This document shows, in pieces, positions 14,216 to 46,038 of a stretch of 64,000 nt of DNA. Location of the stretch: assembly GCF_040939455.1 (NCBI RefSeq), contig NC_134104.1:8393501-8457500 (forward strand), in the 5' to 3' direction. The notes under the pieces were generated by a model. That model saw only the letters and a list, made by a program, of their open reading frames with translations. It made no database searches and was not told the origin of the DNA. The stretch comes from Microcebus murinus. Its lineage: Eukaryota > Chordata > Mammalia > Primates > Cheirogaleidae. Made by a program: the position numbers and the translations under genes. The number at the start of each line of letters is the position of its first letter. The first letter of the stretch is position 1.

Positions 14216-15185
14216 AGCCCCCACTCTCTCCTGCCCATTTCTGCCAACAGCCGCCAGGGTGGTTCTCTGGCTAAGCCAGGCAGGGGGTGGCCAGATCAGT
14301 CTCCCTCCTGTCATCCAGCTGTGCCGAGGCCCTCCACAGACTCTGCAGAGGTCACCCGGACCTCCCCTGGATTGTTCCATAGCACTACAGTCTGAAGAGG
14401 ACAAAAAGGAGACCCCGTGAAGAAGAGCCAGTTTCAACCCGTCCAGCATGGGAGAGCTGAGCCCGAGAACAGCCTGCCAAGTCCATGCCCACAGAACCAA
14501 CTCCCTCCCTCCCAAAGGCTGGTACTGGGGACATTTCCACCCAGGCTTCATTTCTAATTCTCATTTTGTTACACACAATATAACCACCCCATGTTACATT
14601 GGAAAATAAAATTCAAAAATCGCACAACTCCACACTTCTGCATAGATAAGCACAAGAAACCAACCAGGTGACAGCAAAGGCTCCATGGTGTCTGTGGCTC
14701 CTGAGGTCAGAGGCGGTTTCTGGTCCCATCGGGCTGAGCTCAGGCTGCCACCCAGCAAGGGCTTGTGTTTTGCACAGGCCTCTTGATAGCCAGATTGCGC
14801 TTTTCCCATCTGCTCATCAGCCAGGAAACAGGGGCCCCCAATTAATCCGAAGCTCTAGTCTTAGAAGAAAAAATAGCCAGTGACTCACGGGCCAGAACCG
14901 AGACCAGACATACTCTCTTTTGTCACTGGGGCCAGGATGCTCTGTGAAGCTGTCGTTTCCTCTACTGAAGAGGTTTCTTCCCTATAGGGAAGTGCAGTGG
15001 TTTGGCAACTTACAAGTTTGGAGGTCCCCCTTCTTTCTCGGGGGTGTTTATTCTGAAAAAGCAAACCCCAAACCAGAACTGGTATAATCTTAAATACCGG
15101 GAAGAGTGTGCAGGTTGATTTGTGTGGTTCAGAACACATTACCAGGGCTGGGTTTAGATTTCACATGAGGAAGAACTGCCAGCCT

Positions 15186-15407
<222 letters not shown>

Positions 15408-15489
15408 TTATTTTCCTGTGTAACATGGGATTGTTATATTGTGCATAATAAAATAAGAGGAGTTCCCCTTGCACTGTGAGTCCATTCAG

Positions 15490-15735
15490 ACTCCTCTGTC
15501 CTCATCACATACCACCTGCCTGTGGGTCACAGAGTTCCAGACACACAGGTGTCTATCTGTTCCTCAAATGGGCCAGGACTTCCCACCTCAAGCCCTTTCT
15601 GGCTATTTCTTCTGTCTGAAATGCCCGCTCCTCCTTGAATTTCAGGTCTTGGCTTTTAAGACCAGGCCTGCCCTCCCCAACCCTACCCTGTCATCACCTT
15701 CCAGTGCTGCCCTTTGGGGCCATCTGTTGTATGAG
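15490..15735 (+). mobile_element. L2 LINE fragment
   Basis: L2 3'-end phrases such as ctgtctgaaatgcccgctcctcc and aatttcaggtcttggctttt. Confidence 0.6.
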
Positions 15736-16025
15736 GCAGGACCACACTGAAACCCAGACATTCTTTTCTCTGTCATGAGACCTCTACCTCACAATCTCTC
15801 ATCTTCCCTCCTGCATCAGGGCCCTCTCTCCAGCGATCTCCAACATCCCCTGTGGGTTGGAGCTGGGCTCAGGAAAGCTAAGCCAGGTTGCCCACCATCC
15901 TGCCTGGACTCCCAGCCAGCAGGTCTTTCTTCACTAGCGGGAGGAAACCCATGCTTGAGGAGGGATGGACCGAGAGTTTGGTCTGGCCTCACTTGAGCTC
16001 CTGGAGCTTCTCCTTCACCCAGGTA

Positions 16026-16165
16026 GCATAGCAGGGGAGAGCACAGACTTTGGAACCGGTTGGCTCCTGGCCAGCTACTACCTATAATTTTAAGATCTCG
16101 AGAAAGTTTCTTAAGTTCCTTGTGCCTCAGTTTCCTCATACCTGCGAGACCTATTGTGAGTTCCA
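16026..16165 (+). mobile_element. MIR SINE, sense
   Basis: gagagcacagactttggaacc, ccagctactacctataat and ttgtgcctcagtttcctcat follow the MIR order. Confidence 0.8.
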
Positions 16166-16424
16166 GGGAACAAGTGCAGGTGACATGTGGTTAATCTCAG
16201 CAGCCCCTGTGGGTGCCCACGCACAGGGCCTCCTCTCCTCCAGCCAGCACTATCAGTGGCAAAGGAAACCTTGGAGGTGCCATGCCCAGCCAGCTGGGGA
16301 CAGTTCAGAGGACGCATCACATTTCAGCAATTAAGGTAGTTTCCTCCTGGTTTGGGTTTAGCCACCACATGTTGTGAAACTGCTTTCCATTTTCCAGCCA
16401 GCCTTCCTCACAGGTCCCTCTCAT

Positions 16425-16840
16425 GGTAGTGTCGTGGGTTGAATCCTATGCATCCAAATTTCATGTCCACCCAAAAACTGAGAACGTGACCTAATCTGGA
16501 AATAGGACTTTTACAAATGTAATTAGTTAAGGGTCTCAAGATGAGATCATCCTGGATCAGGATGGACCCTAAAACCAACAGCAAGTGTCCTTGTAAGAGA
16601 AGATAAGAGAAGGAAAAGACAGAGAGCAGGAGAGCAGGCCATGTGAAGATGGAGGCAGAGGTTGGAGTGATGTGGCCACAAGCCAAGGAAGACCAGAAAA
16701 CAACCAGAAGCTGGAAAAGGAAGGATTTTCCCCCATGGCTTTCAGAGGGCACATGGCCCTGCCAACCCCTTGACTTAGGACTTCTAGCCTCCAGTGCAGA
16801 GAGAATAAGTTCCTGCTGATTTAAGTGCTAGGAAACTAAT
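16425..16840 (+). mobile_element. MLT1-like (ERVL-MaLR) LTR
   Basis: gggttgaatcctatgcatcc, gagatcatcctggatcagg, ccatgtgaagatggaggc and ggacttctagcctccag occur in consensus order. It is better preserved than the copy at 5272. Confidence 0.7.
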
Positions 16841-18149
16841 GCACGTGGGTTCCAATATTTTGTTTCACACCAGCTTGGACAGAATCTTACTTTCTTTTTA
16901 AAAATCAGTTTCTAAGTACTGGCTGTTGTAAATCCCTTTTTGCAATTGTGTGACAGCCTCCTTCAGCATTCTGTAACAGCTGTAGATGCTGTGCCAGCCC
17001 TGCCAGCCTGGAAGAAATACAGGATGTCATCATTGGGCATTTCTGCAGCTGTCTCTGGCTCACAGCTCCCGCCCTGTCCAAGGTCAGCTCCTCCTCCGAA
17101 GGCTGCTCTGGCCTGACCTTCCCTGGTAGGGAGCAGTGGCTCCAATGACACGGCATCCACTTGTTCCTATAACCTCCAGGTAAGAGCAAGGGGCGCTGCA
17201 GTGGATAGTAGCTTTTTCTCCAAGAGTCAGCCTTCTGGGTGGCTGAATACAGGTGTCTGTCACGAAACCACTGAGCTCAAAGTGTTTCACTGCCCTTCGC
17301 AGATGTCTCTTCCAGACTTCACAACTCCCAGACAGGCAGTTCTCCACTCTGACCACCTGCAGTCTCCTGGAGAGCTCTGTAAAATGCATGTACCCGGCTC
17401 ACCCACACAGGCTGAGCCTGAGGGTCTAGAGTTGGTTCCACATACCTGGTGGGCAGGAGGAGATGGGGAGAAGAGGGCATTGCTGGGGAGAGAGGGCCCC
17501 AGGCGGGAGGGCCTGACGTCCAGCATGCACTTCCCTCTACACCCACACTTCTCACACCTGCCAAGGGTCCTGTCCAGGCACAGAAAGACCAGAGCCATCA
17601 CAAAGACTTGGGATTACAGTTGAAATTCCTCTCGCAGAGAATGTTCTATGACAGGAGGCATCAAGTGGTTTTGGGTGTCAAAATCACATCATTGCTAATC
17701 ATGTTACCAAATCTTTAAAAGGGGCAACAGCTGTTGCTTCACACTCAAAGTAATGAAAATATTCTCCTCTCCATGCTGACTTTGTTAGTACCAAGTAACA
17801 TAGGAATATGCCACCTGCCACAAAGTTGATTAGCAGCAGGACCTAGAAGATAACAGCTGATGATACATGTCTCTGCCTTCAATCTGGAATCAAGGCTGGA
17901 CCAGAGATGTAGGATTTAAAGATTGCACTCCCAAGGCAACGCACAAGGGTGGCTTCCCTACTCCATCAGAATTACTGCAACACTCAACCTCAGCTGCTCT
18001 GGGCCATCTGACCCACAGCCCCAGAGACTGCCCACAGGAAGGCATCGGGTCAACTCCTGGAGGTGAGTGTGAGAATAGGGCCGAGATGCTGATGGGGCAA
18101 CTCCAGCCACACTGGGGAAGGTGCTGGAGGACCCCAAAACACCCAGCCT

Positions 18150-18320
18150 GGCCAGGCACAGTGGCTCTGCCTGTAATATCAGCACTTTGGAAGGCCAAGG
18201 TGGGAGGATGGCTTGAGGACAGGAGTTCAAGGCTGCAGTGAGCTGACTGCCACTGCACACTAGCCTAAGTGAACAAGACCCTGTCTCAAAAATAAAACCC
18301 CCCAAAATAAAAAAAAAAAC
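18150..18320 (+). mobile_element. Alu-derived monomer, sense
   Basis: ggccaggcacagtggctctgcctg leads directly to aaggctgcagtgagctg and cctgtctcaaaaataaaa, a fused single-arm form. Confidence 0.8.
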
Positions 18321-18409
18321 AGCCTGCACACAGAATGTACTGGGAACCTGAGATGACAAGGATGTCCTGCTTATAGAAAAACCTAGAACAGCTGACCTGA
18401 TCACATTCT

Positions 18410-18680
18410 TCTTTGCCTTCCCTGCATTCTGTTTCGTCCTTCTCAGGGAGGCCCTCCTGACTTTACGTTGCACCCCACTCTGCAACCCAGCTCTTCTCAG
18501 GCCCCTCACCTTTCTGTTTTCCACAGTCACCTTCTAATAGGTATTTACTTATGTTATTGTTGGTCTCCCCCAACCAGACGTAAGTTCCATGAAGACTGTG
18601 ATTTTCGTCTGGTTTGTCCGTGCTGTTTCCTCTGGTACCTGGAAGGTGTTTGATAAACATTACTTAAATGGACGAGTGAA
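18410..18680 (+). mobile_element. L2 LINE 3' end
   Basis: cagggaggccctcctgac, cgtaagttccatgaagactg and ctggaaggtgtttgataaac match the end of L2 in order. Confidence 0.75.
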
Positions 18681-19738
18681 TACACAAACAGAGGGATGAC
18701 CACTCACACATAACTTTCATAATCCTTTCCCACCCGTTTGTTGAGCAATGCTCTGCTCTAGGTCTGGCCACCAGTGACTGCAGCCAGTGTCCAAGACCAC
18801 TCTGGCCAAGCCTGCCCCCAAGACTGGACAGGGACACAGCTCGCTCAGAGGAGATGGGGCTGAAGTACGGGCCTTCAGGCCTAGGAGGTGCAGCTGCTGG
18901 GCAGACTCAGTGGGACAGTGACCTCCAGTGGCCAGAGAATTCATGCATGCACACAAGTGTCTGGCACTTCCATATACAAGGGAGAAGTGTGATCTGGTTT
19001 GTCTTCCAGCCATTTTCATTCAATTTCTCACTCTGCCTGGATGGCCACCCTACCTTTCCCTTACCCTGCCCCTACCAAAGGAGGCAAACCCCATTGTCTT
19101 TAGGGCTGTAAGGAGACTTCTTCAGGTACAGAAACATTAAGTGTGCCAAGGTCTGTCTGTCTCTCCCACCCCCTGCCCCAGGTGAAGAGGGAGCAGACTG
19201 AAATACAGCCAAATAACAAAAAGGGGAGCTGCGGGAGGCCTGGGAGAGCCCAGGCTGGGGAAGGGGGGATGGGCCAGCACATCTTTCATCACCTGACATG
19301 TTAGGACTAAGGGCACCGTCAAAGTGCAGACATGAGAGCTTTCAGCAAGACATGTGAAGTGGCTGCAAGGGACAAAGGCGCATGACCAGGGCTGCATGAG
19401 ACTTTTGCTCCCGCCCAGTGGGCATATCCCTCTGATCATACCTGCTAGAGGCCCTCACCATGCGGGCTCCTCCTGAGGACAGCTGGCCTGGCTACCTGCT
19501 CTAGCCGGAGGAGGCGCTGCACATCCTCGCCCGCCATAAACGCAGCAGCATGCAAGGGAGGCTTTGCCTCTGCTGGCTGTCCTCCTCCAACGCCCTAGCT
19601 GTGGTCACACGGCCAGATTCCAGTTCTCCCAAGCAGTCTCCCTGAGCCTCATTCTCTTCTAGGCACCTAGCAGCAGAGACTAATGTTCAATAGCAGAGTT
19701 GCTGGAGACACCTGGAAACACTGCTCAAAACATAAACA

Positions 19739-20384
19739 GACCAGGCATGGTGGCTCATACCTGTAATCCCAGTACTTTGGGAGACCAAGGCTGGGGTCAC
19801 TTTAGTTCTGGAATTTGAGACCAGTCTGGGCAAGACAGCATGACCTTATCTCTACAAAATATATATTTTTAGTCTTTTAATCTTTTTTATTTATCTTTTT
19901 TTTTTTGAGACAAGAATCTCACTCTGTTGCCCAGGCTAGAGAGTCGTGGCATCAGCCTAGCTCACAGCAACCTCAAACTCCTGAGCTTAAGCCATCCTCC
20001 TGCCTCAGCCTCCAGAGCAGCTGTGACTACAGGCATGCACCACCATGCCTGGCTAATTTTTCCTATTTTTAGCAAAGATGGGGTCTCACTCTTGTTCAGG
20101 CTGGTTTCAAACTCCTGAGCTCAAGCGATCCTCCCATGTTGGCTTCCCAGAGTGCTAGGATTATAGGCATGAGCCACCTTGCCTGGCCTCTACAAAATAT
20201 TTTTTAACAATTTGCCAGGTGCTATGGCATGTACCTATAGTCCCAGCTATTTGGGAGGCTGAGGCACGAGGATTGCTTAAGCCCAAGACTTCAAGGTTGC
20301 AGTGAGCTATGCTCATGCCACTGTACTCCAGCCTGGGCAAAAGAACAAGACCCCATCTCTTAAAAATAAATAAACAAACACAAA
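19739..20384 (+). mobile_element. Outer Alu, sense, split by another Alu
   Basis: The left part is 19739-19862 and the right part 20188-20384. The break is at the mid A-rich linker, where the 13-bp sequence ctctacaaaatat is duplicated on both sides of the inserted element. Confidence 0.92.
19863..20187 (-). mobile_element. Inner Alu, antisense, inserted in an Alu
   Basis: Has the strepsirrhine-type left arm (cagcctagctcacagcaacc). Target-site duplications ctctacaaaatat are at 19850-19862 and 20188-20200. Confidence 0.92.
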
Positions 20385-22094
20385 CCCATCCAAGTACACA
20401 TCCAGGATGGTGGGGATGATTGTATAGACAGTGACCATCTCTAGAAGTGGGAAGGAACCTCCCTAACCCCAGACTAGGCTCCTTTTGCAAAAGGCTTCCC
20501 CAAAAAACTACCCAGATGGACATATGTAGTTTTTAGACCATAACACTGAGGTAACATAACCTTGTCTTTTATTGCTCATTTTGTAATTTCTATTCAAGGA
20601 TGATGGCTGATGAATAGGCAGTTGGCCATTCTGACAAAGGCACACTTCAGGCTGCAGGTGCACCCCATCTCCTACCCCATCACTCCCTTCGTTGATGCAC
20701 AAAAAGACAATTGTAAAACCTAACACTGTTCTCCCCATGCCTGGCTAGGAAGCAGGCCACACTGAGGACAGGGGACCCATGGTCACTCATCTGTCTGCAC
20801 AGGGACCAGTGACTACAAACTATACCTCAAGCTAGCTGCATGATGTTCTAGAACTCTTTTTTCCCAAGAGCTAATGGCATCTCCTGCATGCTGTCCTTCC
20901 ATCTGGCAGCACTGGTAAAGGAGGGGTTTTTACATCAATCAGTGCTGGGGCTGAGAATCAAGAAAAAGCCTTCAGTGGAAATGCATTTAACCATATCCAG
21001 AACAGACCATATCCAGAAAAAGCTTTTTCTTTTATTATTTCTATCTTGGCTGTGCACCAGAACTACTCGAGGAGCTTTTAAAAATCCTAATGTTCGAACA
21101 ATGCCCCGGACCAGGTAGGCCAGATCCTCTGGAGGGGGACCTAGGCTTCAGTATGTGTGTCAGCTCTTAGGGTGATTTCAAAGTGCAGCTAGAGTTGAGA
21201 ACCACTGGTCAAACAGAGACCATTTGACATTTAAAAACTCTTCATTGTGAATGGGACCCATACCTGCATTGCAAGTATACATGTGTTCACCTTTCAGTTT
21301 TCTACACTATAAATTATCTCTAGTTTACCACCTTCCCATTGAAAAGGGAGGCAGACTCTTTCTGGTTTACTAGGTTGTGGATTAAGCAAAAAATTAATGC
21401 TTCTTTGTTGCTGCTGACCTGTTTAAAGAGAGTACATTCTTCCACTCCTCAGCCCCACTCCTGTTAGACTTAATTGTCAGTCCTGAACCCTTTCACTCTT
21501 CACTCTGTTTCAGACTGGGAAGAAAGCCGAGTTTACCGCCTTCATTTGCATGACTCATCTGTTCATATGCCAAAGTGTCAGCATCAAGCATTATGAAATT
21601 CAACTGTAACAGCTCTCCCGAAGGGAGGCTGCAGCACCAGCTTCTAAACGGGGCTTCATCCCAGCTGCCACAGGGCTACTAAGCCCTGGATCACACCACC
21701 CACCAGCCCCTGAGCTCAGAGAAGCCCCCAGACATGTGTGACTGCCTCCTTCAACCACAGCTCTCATGCTCACTCCTAATAGGTAAAAAGAACATATGAT
21801 CACCCCCAGGCGGGGAGAAAGCAAAAGTAGACATAAATTGCTAAGATACTTTTTTGTTTGAAAAACCAAACTAAGTTAACCTATTATATACCAAATTGTA
21901 TCTGAAGTAAAATCTCAATTCTGTCTTAAAAAAAAAAAATCCATAAAAATGCTAAGAAGGAAATATATTACAACAAGGGTTACTTCTGGTGCTAAGATTA
22001 CAGTGATTCCCACCTCCAGCCCCACTTTTTTTTAACTTCACTGTAATTTACTAACTTTCCAGAATGAGTTATTACCTTTAAAATTAGAAAATAA
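20385..22094. other. Intergenic, no gene
   Basis: Apart from the MITE at 21041 nothing was recognised. It is AT-rich toward the CHAF1B 3' end. Confidence 0.5.
21041..21207 (+). mobile_element. hAT-Charlie-type MITE
   Basis: Starts cttggctgtgcaccagaac and ends with the typical agagttgagaaccactgg terminal sequence. Confidence 0.65.
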
Positions 22095-22552
22095 ATACAA
22101 CAACCTTCCAAAGTTTAATTAATCAACTAATGAGAAGCTAAATCTAATAATCATTTCAAACACTCTAAAATTCAACAGAATAAATCTTCTCAAATTACTT
22201 TCTCCTCTTTCTAACTCTAACTATAAAAGGAGTTGCCCAGAAAGTGTCTGTACTTTTATGAGTATTCAAGGGAGGGCTTACTGATTTTCATGCTAAATAA
22301 TGTGGAACTGCTCCAGTTTCAGAAACTCATCAAAAGGAGGATTTAGTCTGTTAAAATGTTCACATCCCCAAGTTAAAAGTGGATACCAAATACAACAGCA
22401 TCCATATTTCTGGAGAAAAATCAGTACACATGTAACTTTTGTTACAGAAATCAATTTGCAAGCGTCCGTTCTGCTCTCTGGATGCCGCCTCCTTCCCTGT
22501 GCACACGGGGCTCCCGCACCCTGCAGGCAGGCGAGCAGAAGCTGAGATCCCA
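22095..22552 (-). other. CHAF1B: CHAF1B 3' UTR, end uncertain
   Basis: No canonical AATAAA is seen on the minus strand in the 450 bases after the stop. Candidate variants are CATAAA at 22260-22255 and ATTAAA at 22119-22114. The lower bound given assumes the ATTAAA is used. The 3' end is therefore an inference. Confidence 0.4.
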
Positions 22553-42343
<19,791 letters not shown>

Positions 42344-42902
42344 GCTCCTGAGTCTAGGGGAGGCCAAAAATTTCCTCAGGCAGCGTTCTTTTTCCAAAGA
42401 CAGAGGAAAGCTGCAAAATGCTGGTAATGAATTAAGTAACAGCGTTATAGCAGCAAAGGGTTATTGAGCGCTTACTTACTATGAGCTAGGAACCCTGCTA
42501 ACCGTTAAAATGCACGCTGCATTGGGAAAGGATGATAATGTTGCCACCTGACGTGAACACCTCCCAAGCTCCACCTAAAATGCCGCTTGAGCAGTGGCTC
42601 CCACGACTTTATGATGCTCCTGCTACAGCCGGAAGGGCAAAAGGGAAGCACCCAGGTAGAGACCACTCAGGGGCCCCGGCGGGCTGCGCGACCCGCCCAA
42701 GCTTAGTGGGGGTTAGGGGCGCGCCGGGAGAGCTGAGGAGGGGGCTGACCAAGGGAGGGGGTACCGAAAGGAGGGGGCCGCCCCGGGAGGGGTCCTCCGG
42801 AAGAGGGGGTCGCACGGGGGAGGGAGCCGCACGGGGGAGGCGACTCCACTTCCCAGGGACTAGGCGTGGGCCCAGGAAGCGGCCCAAGAACTGGCGGGAG
42901 GA

Positions 42903-42942
42903 GGCCGGGGCCGGGGCCGGGGCCGGGGCTGGGGCCGGGGCC
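42903..42942 (+). repeat. GGGGCC-type hexanucleotide tract, G-quadruplex-prone
   Basis: Six and two-thirds units of ggccgg occur (plus-strand GGGGCC register), with one C-to-T change in the fifth unit. There are at least four closely spaced G4 runs. It lies in CHAF1B intron 1, about 130 bp past the exon 1 donor, and is read as CCCCGG in the CHAF1B transcript. Confidence 0.95.
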
Positions 42943-43074
42943 GCGCCGGGCCGGACGCCGGGACGCACGCCGCTCTGGAGCTGTCCCAGGCCCCAGCGGC
43001 CAGACCTTATCTTTCCCTCCCGCTCCAGCCGGGAAAACCGCAGGGTCGCAGGGGCCATCCCTGGGAAGCCGTAC

Positions 43075-43180
43075 CTGAGGGAACGCGGTCAGTCTGCGGC
43101 GCCGTCACCCCCCGCCGCGCGCGCGCCGCTTCCCGCGCGCTGCAGGCCCCGCCCCCGTGTGGGCGGGGTTCTGCGGGCGC
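43075..43180 (-). other. CHAF1B: CHAF1B non-coding exon 1 (donor end firm, TSS approximate)
   Basis: A strong donor CCTCAG|GTACGG lies at 43075 on the minus strand inside the CpG island, and exon 2 begins with an untranslated stretch behind a good acceptor. This is the expected split 5' UTR of a housekeeping-type promoter. The upstream limit is only a guess from the GC-box positions. Confidence 0.6.
43129..43140. promoter_or_regulatory. E2F-like site
   Basis: The sequence cttcccgcgcgc contains TTCCCGC, the E2F core without its leading T. CAF-1 subunits are established E2F-responsive replication genes, so the site fits, but only the motif is seen. Confidence 0.5.
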
Positions 43181-43189
43181 CCCGCCCCC
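43146..43189. promoter_or_regulatory. Three GC boxes (Sp1/KLF type)
   Basis: Cores gcccc-gccccc at 43146-43156, gggcgggg at 43161-43168 and gccccgccccc at 43179-43189 sit just upstream of the inferred CHAF1B start site. This spacing is typical of TATA-less S-phase promoters. Confidence 0.7.
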
Positions 43190-43999
43190 TGCCGGGTGGA
43201 ATCCGGGCTGGCTTCTAGATTCCTGCCAGTCCCGCGCCCCGTACAAGCATGGATGAGTTCTTCGATTCTCTCCTTCAATCACTCATTCCCTTGTTGATTC
43301 ATTCTTTCAGCAAGCATTTACCGAGCATCTGCTCTATGTTAGACCCTGTGCTGGCGCTGGATACTTAGTGGAGAGCGAACCCAACCAGGTCTCTTTCTCC
43401 TTCTGCATATAAAAACTGAGTTTTGTTTTTCATATATTGGCTTCCAGAACATTTGGAGAGTTCAAAGCTGTGGAACTGGTCAGTGCCTAAAGCAGGATTG
43501 CTTACATTATAACTCTATTGCTACATGTGGTTATAAACACTTTTTAGAAATAGGATTGGGTATTTTAAAGCGTAGGCAGAGAGAGATACAGCAGGCATTT
43601 TTAAATGGGGTAAACTTCCAAATGATACCTAATTTATCTGTGAACTTCCAAGAAGGCCGAGAAACAAATACTTCAGGATGCACAGCTTTTACTTGACAGA
43701 AAGGAACACACAGGTTCCTCTAGGAGCCAACTTTTCCAGGCATTTTTGGAACAAATGGACATAGATTCTTATGTAAATACTGGTTGATGCTTTTAGGCAG
43801 TTTTTTATGAAAGGTATAGAAATTGTCTGCAAGTCAGTGTGTCATGTTGACAAAAATTGCTTTATGCTCCTTGAAGCCCAATTTCTATGGGAAACTAGAA
43901 TAATGTAATCTGGACATGTAGCTTTTAGATGTTTTCTCTTAAGTCATGGCTAAGATGTAGAGAGTTGTGGATGGGGAATGACTATATACTTTAGATAAG

Positions 44000-44115
44000 C
44001 TGGCTGTTTTAAAAGTACAGATTCCTGGCTGTATCCTGGCCCCCTGATTCAAAATACCCAGCAGAGGGGTCCAGGGACCTGCATTTTCACAAGCTCCCTG
44101 GTAAGTCTGATAATC
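44000..44115 (+). mobile_element. hAT-type MITE fragment
   Basis: acagattcctggctgtatcctggcccc to cacaagctccctggtaagtctgat is a MER20-like pattern. Confidence 0.5.
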
Positions 44116-44146
44116 AGTCTGTTTTAGAAAACATGGGATTCTTTGT

Positions 44147-44384
44147 CTTTTTTTGAGTCAGAGTCTCACTGTTGCCCAGGCACAGTAGAGTGCAGTGGCG
44201 TTAGCCTAGCTCAGTGCTGGGTTAACAGGCTTGCACCACCATGCCCAGCTAATTTTTCTATATTTAGTAGAGATGGGATCTCGCTTTTGCTCAGGCTGGT
44301 CTAAAACTTCTGAGCTCAAGCAGTCCTCCTGCCTCAGCCTCCTACAGTGCTAGGATTATAAGCATGAGCAACCATGCCTGGCCA
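44147..44384 (-). mobile_element. Alu, antisense, internally deleted
   Basis: Ends are recognisable (gagtcagagtctcactg; gagcaaccatgcctggcca), but much of the left arm after cagcctagctca-type sequence is missing. Confidence 0.82.
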
Positions 44385-44419
44385 TTTGTCTTTCTTAAAC
44401 ATCAGGTTTCTCTAACATT

Positions 44420-44756
44420 TTTTGTTTTTGAGACAGAGTCTCGCTTTGTTGCCCAGGCTAGAGTGAGTGCCATGGCATCAGCCTAGCTCACAGCAACCGC
44501 AAACTCCTGGGCTCAAGGAATCCTCCTGCCTCAGCCTCCCAAGTAGTTGAGAACACAGGCACGAGTTACCTGAGTTACCACGCCTAGCTAATCTTTTGTG
44601 TCTATTTTTAGTTGACTGGCTAATTGTTTTTATTTTTAGTATAGATGAGGTCTCACTCTTGCTCATGCTGGTCTTGAACTCCTGACCTCAAGGAATCCTC
44701 CCGCCGCCTCCTCCCAGAGTGCTAGGATTACAGGCATAAGCCACCCGTGCCTGGCC
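44420..44756 (-). mobile_element. Alu, antisense
   Basis: Strepsirrhine-type dimer, diverged, with a local direct duplication of gagttacc near 44564-44580. Confidence 0.88.
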
Positions 44757-45013
44757 CAAATTTCTGATCAATGCTGTGGATTCACAGATGAATCCTCTGT
44801 CCACCTCCTGAAGTGCCAGGATTCTGGACTTGGTTTAAAAAGACAAAACATATGCTTTAGGTACTAAAAGTACATGAAAGAGTTGGCATCCTGGGGAAAA
44901 TTTGAGAGACCTGACTTTCTAGGCTGCCTCATGGGCCATCACATACCGGAGATAGTGGGCCAGAGTAAGAGTGAGGCCCTGGGCTGTGTCAAGTGTTTTC
45001 TCGAGAAAAAAAA

Positions 45014-45148
45014 GGAGCTGGGTATGGCGGCTCATGCCTGAAATCTCAGTGATTCAGGAGGCTGAGGGCGAGTGCTTGAGGCCAGGAGTTTGAGACCAGC
45101 CTGAGCAGTACAGTGAGGCCTCCTCTGTTTAAAAACAACAACAAAAAC
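45014..45148 (+). mobile_element. Alu left monomer, sense
   Basis: gctgggtatggcggctcatgcc to gtgaggcctcctctg, followed by a (CAA)n tail. Confidence 0.8.
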
Positions 45149-45464
45149 ATTTGGTTGAAACCTCAGTTTGCACCACAAATGTTAGACTGAAGAAGTCCTA
45201 CACAAGTCAATCTAACCAGATTCCTCAACACCCACTGAACTGCAGTTTGGGCCCCAACCATCAATTTTGAGTACAACTGCCCCAATTTAAGGGGACCAAT
45301 GTTATGTGGTTTCTGATAACTTTTCAATAATGAAAATATAAAGGGAATAAATCTTAATTTGGCTTCAAAACAACAAACACAAGACATCTCTGAACCCACT
45401 TTATAAAGTTTTCTAAGTGTGGAAATTCTAACATCAAACTCTGAAATTAGAATATGTGCTAACA

Positions 45465-45600
45465 GGGCCTGGCGCAGTGGCTCATGCCTGTAATCCTAGC
45501 ACTCAGGGAGACTGAGGCTGGTCAATCATTTGAGCTCAGGAGTTCAGAGACCAGCCTGGGCAAGAGCGAGACCCCATCTCTACTAAAATATAGGAAATAG
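45465..45600 (+). mobile_element. Alu left arm, sense, truncated
   Basis: ggcctggcgcagtggctcatgcc to ccccatctctactaaaat. The right arm is absent. Confidence 0.83.
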
Positions 45601-46038
45601 GAGAACACAAAAAAATTGGACAACAGAAATAAAACATTCAATATAGGGTTGGAAAACTGTTGACCAAATTTTATCAGAATAAGAAAAATAGGAGAAAATG
45701 ACAGTGAGAAATCAGTGTAGGAGAATGGGAACAAGAGGACCTTTGGCACACTGCTGCTAAAAGTGCAAAATGATGCGAATACTTTAGGAAACTGTTCAGC
45801 AGTGTCTAATGAAGTTCAAAATATACCTACCCTATGACCCAGCAATTCCACTCCTTGGTGTATATATATGTGAGAAAAATGAAAACAAGCTTGTACAAGA
45901 ATGTTTATAGCAGCTTTATTCGTAATAGCACAAACTAGAAAGATACCAAATGTCCATCAAATAGAAGAAAAAGGTAAACCAAAACGTGGTATATTCATAC
46001 CATGGGATTATATTCAGCAATCCAAAAGAAATACAGAC

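Larger units (their letters stand above)
42640..43240. promoter_or_regulatory. CHAF1B: CpG island promoter of CHAF1B
   Basis: About 600 bp are very GC-rich with dense CpG, unlike everything else in the window. The island overlaps non-coding exon 1 and the start of intron 1. No TATA box is seen. Long open frames on both strands here (42532-43218 plus, 42609-43058 minus) are a by-product of low A+T and are not called as genes. Confidence 0.9.

Noticed and set aside
17201..17623. 140-codon plus-strand frame and its overlapping minus frames
   Set aside because: No similarity, no splice sites, no conserved pattern; moderately GC-rich intergenic sequence.
42532..43218. 228-codon plus-strand frame (and 149-codon minus frame) in the CpG island
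   Set aside because: Composition artefact: A+T-poor DNA rarely has stops. The Gly-Ala and Pro-Ala runs come only from the hexanucleotide tract. There is no start context or known domain.
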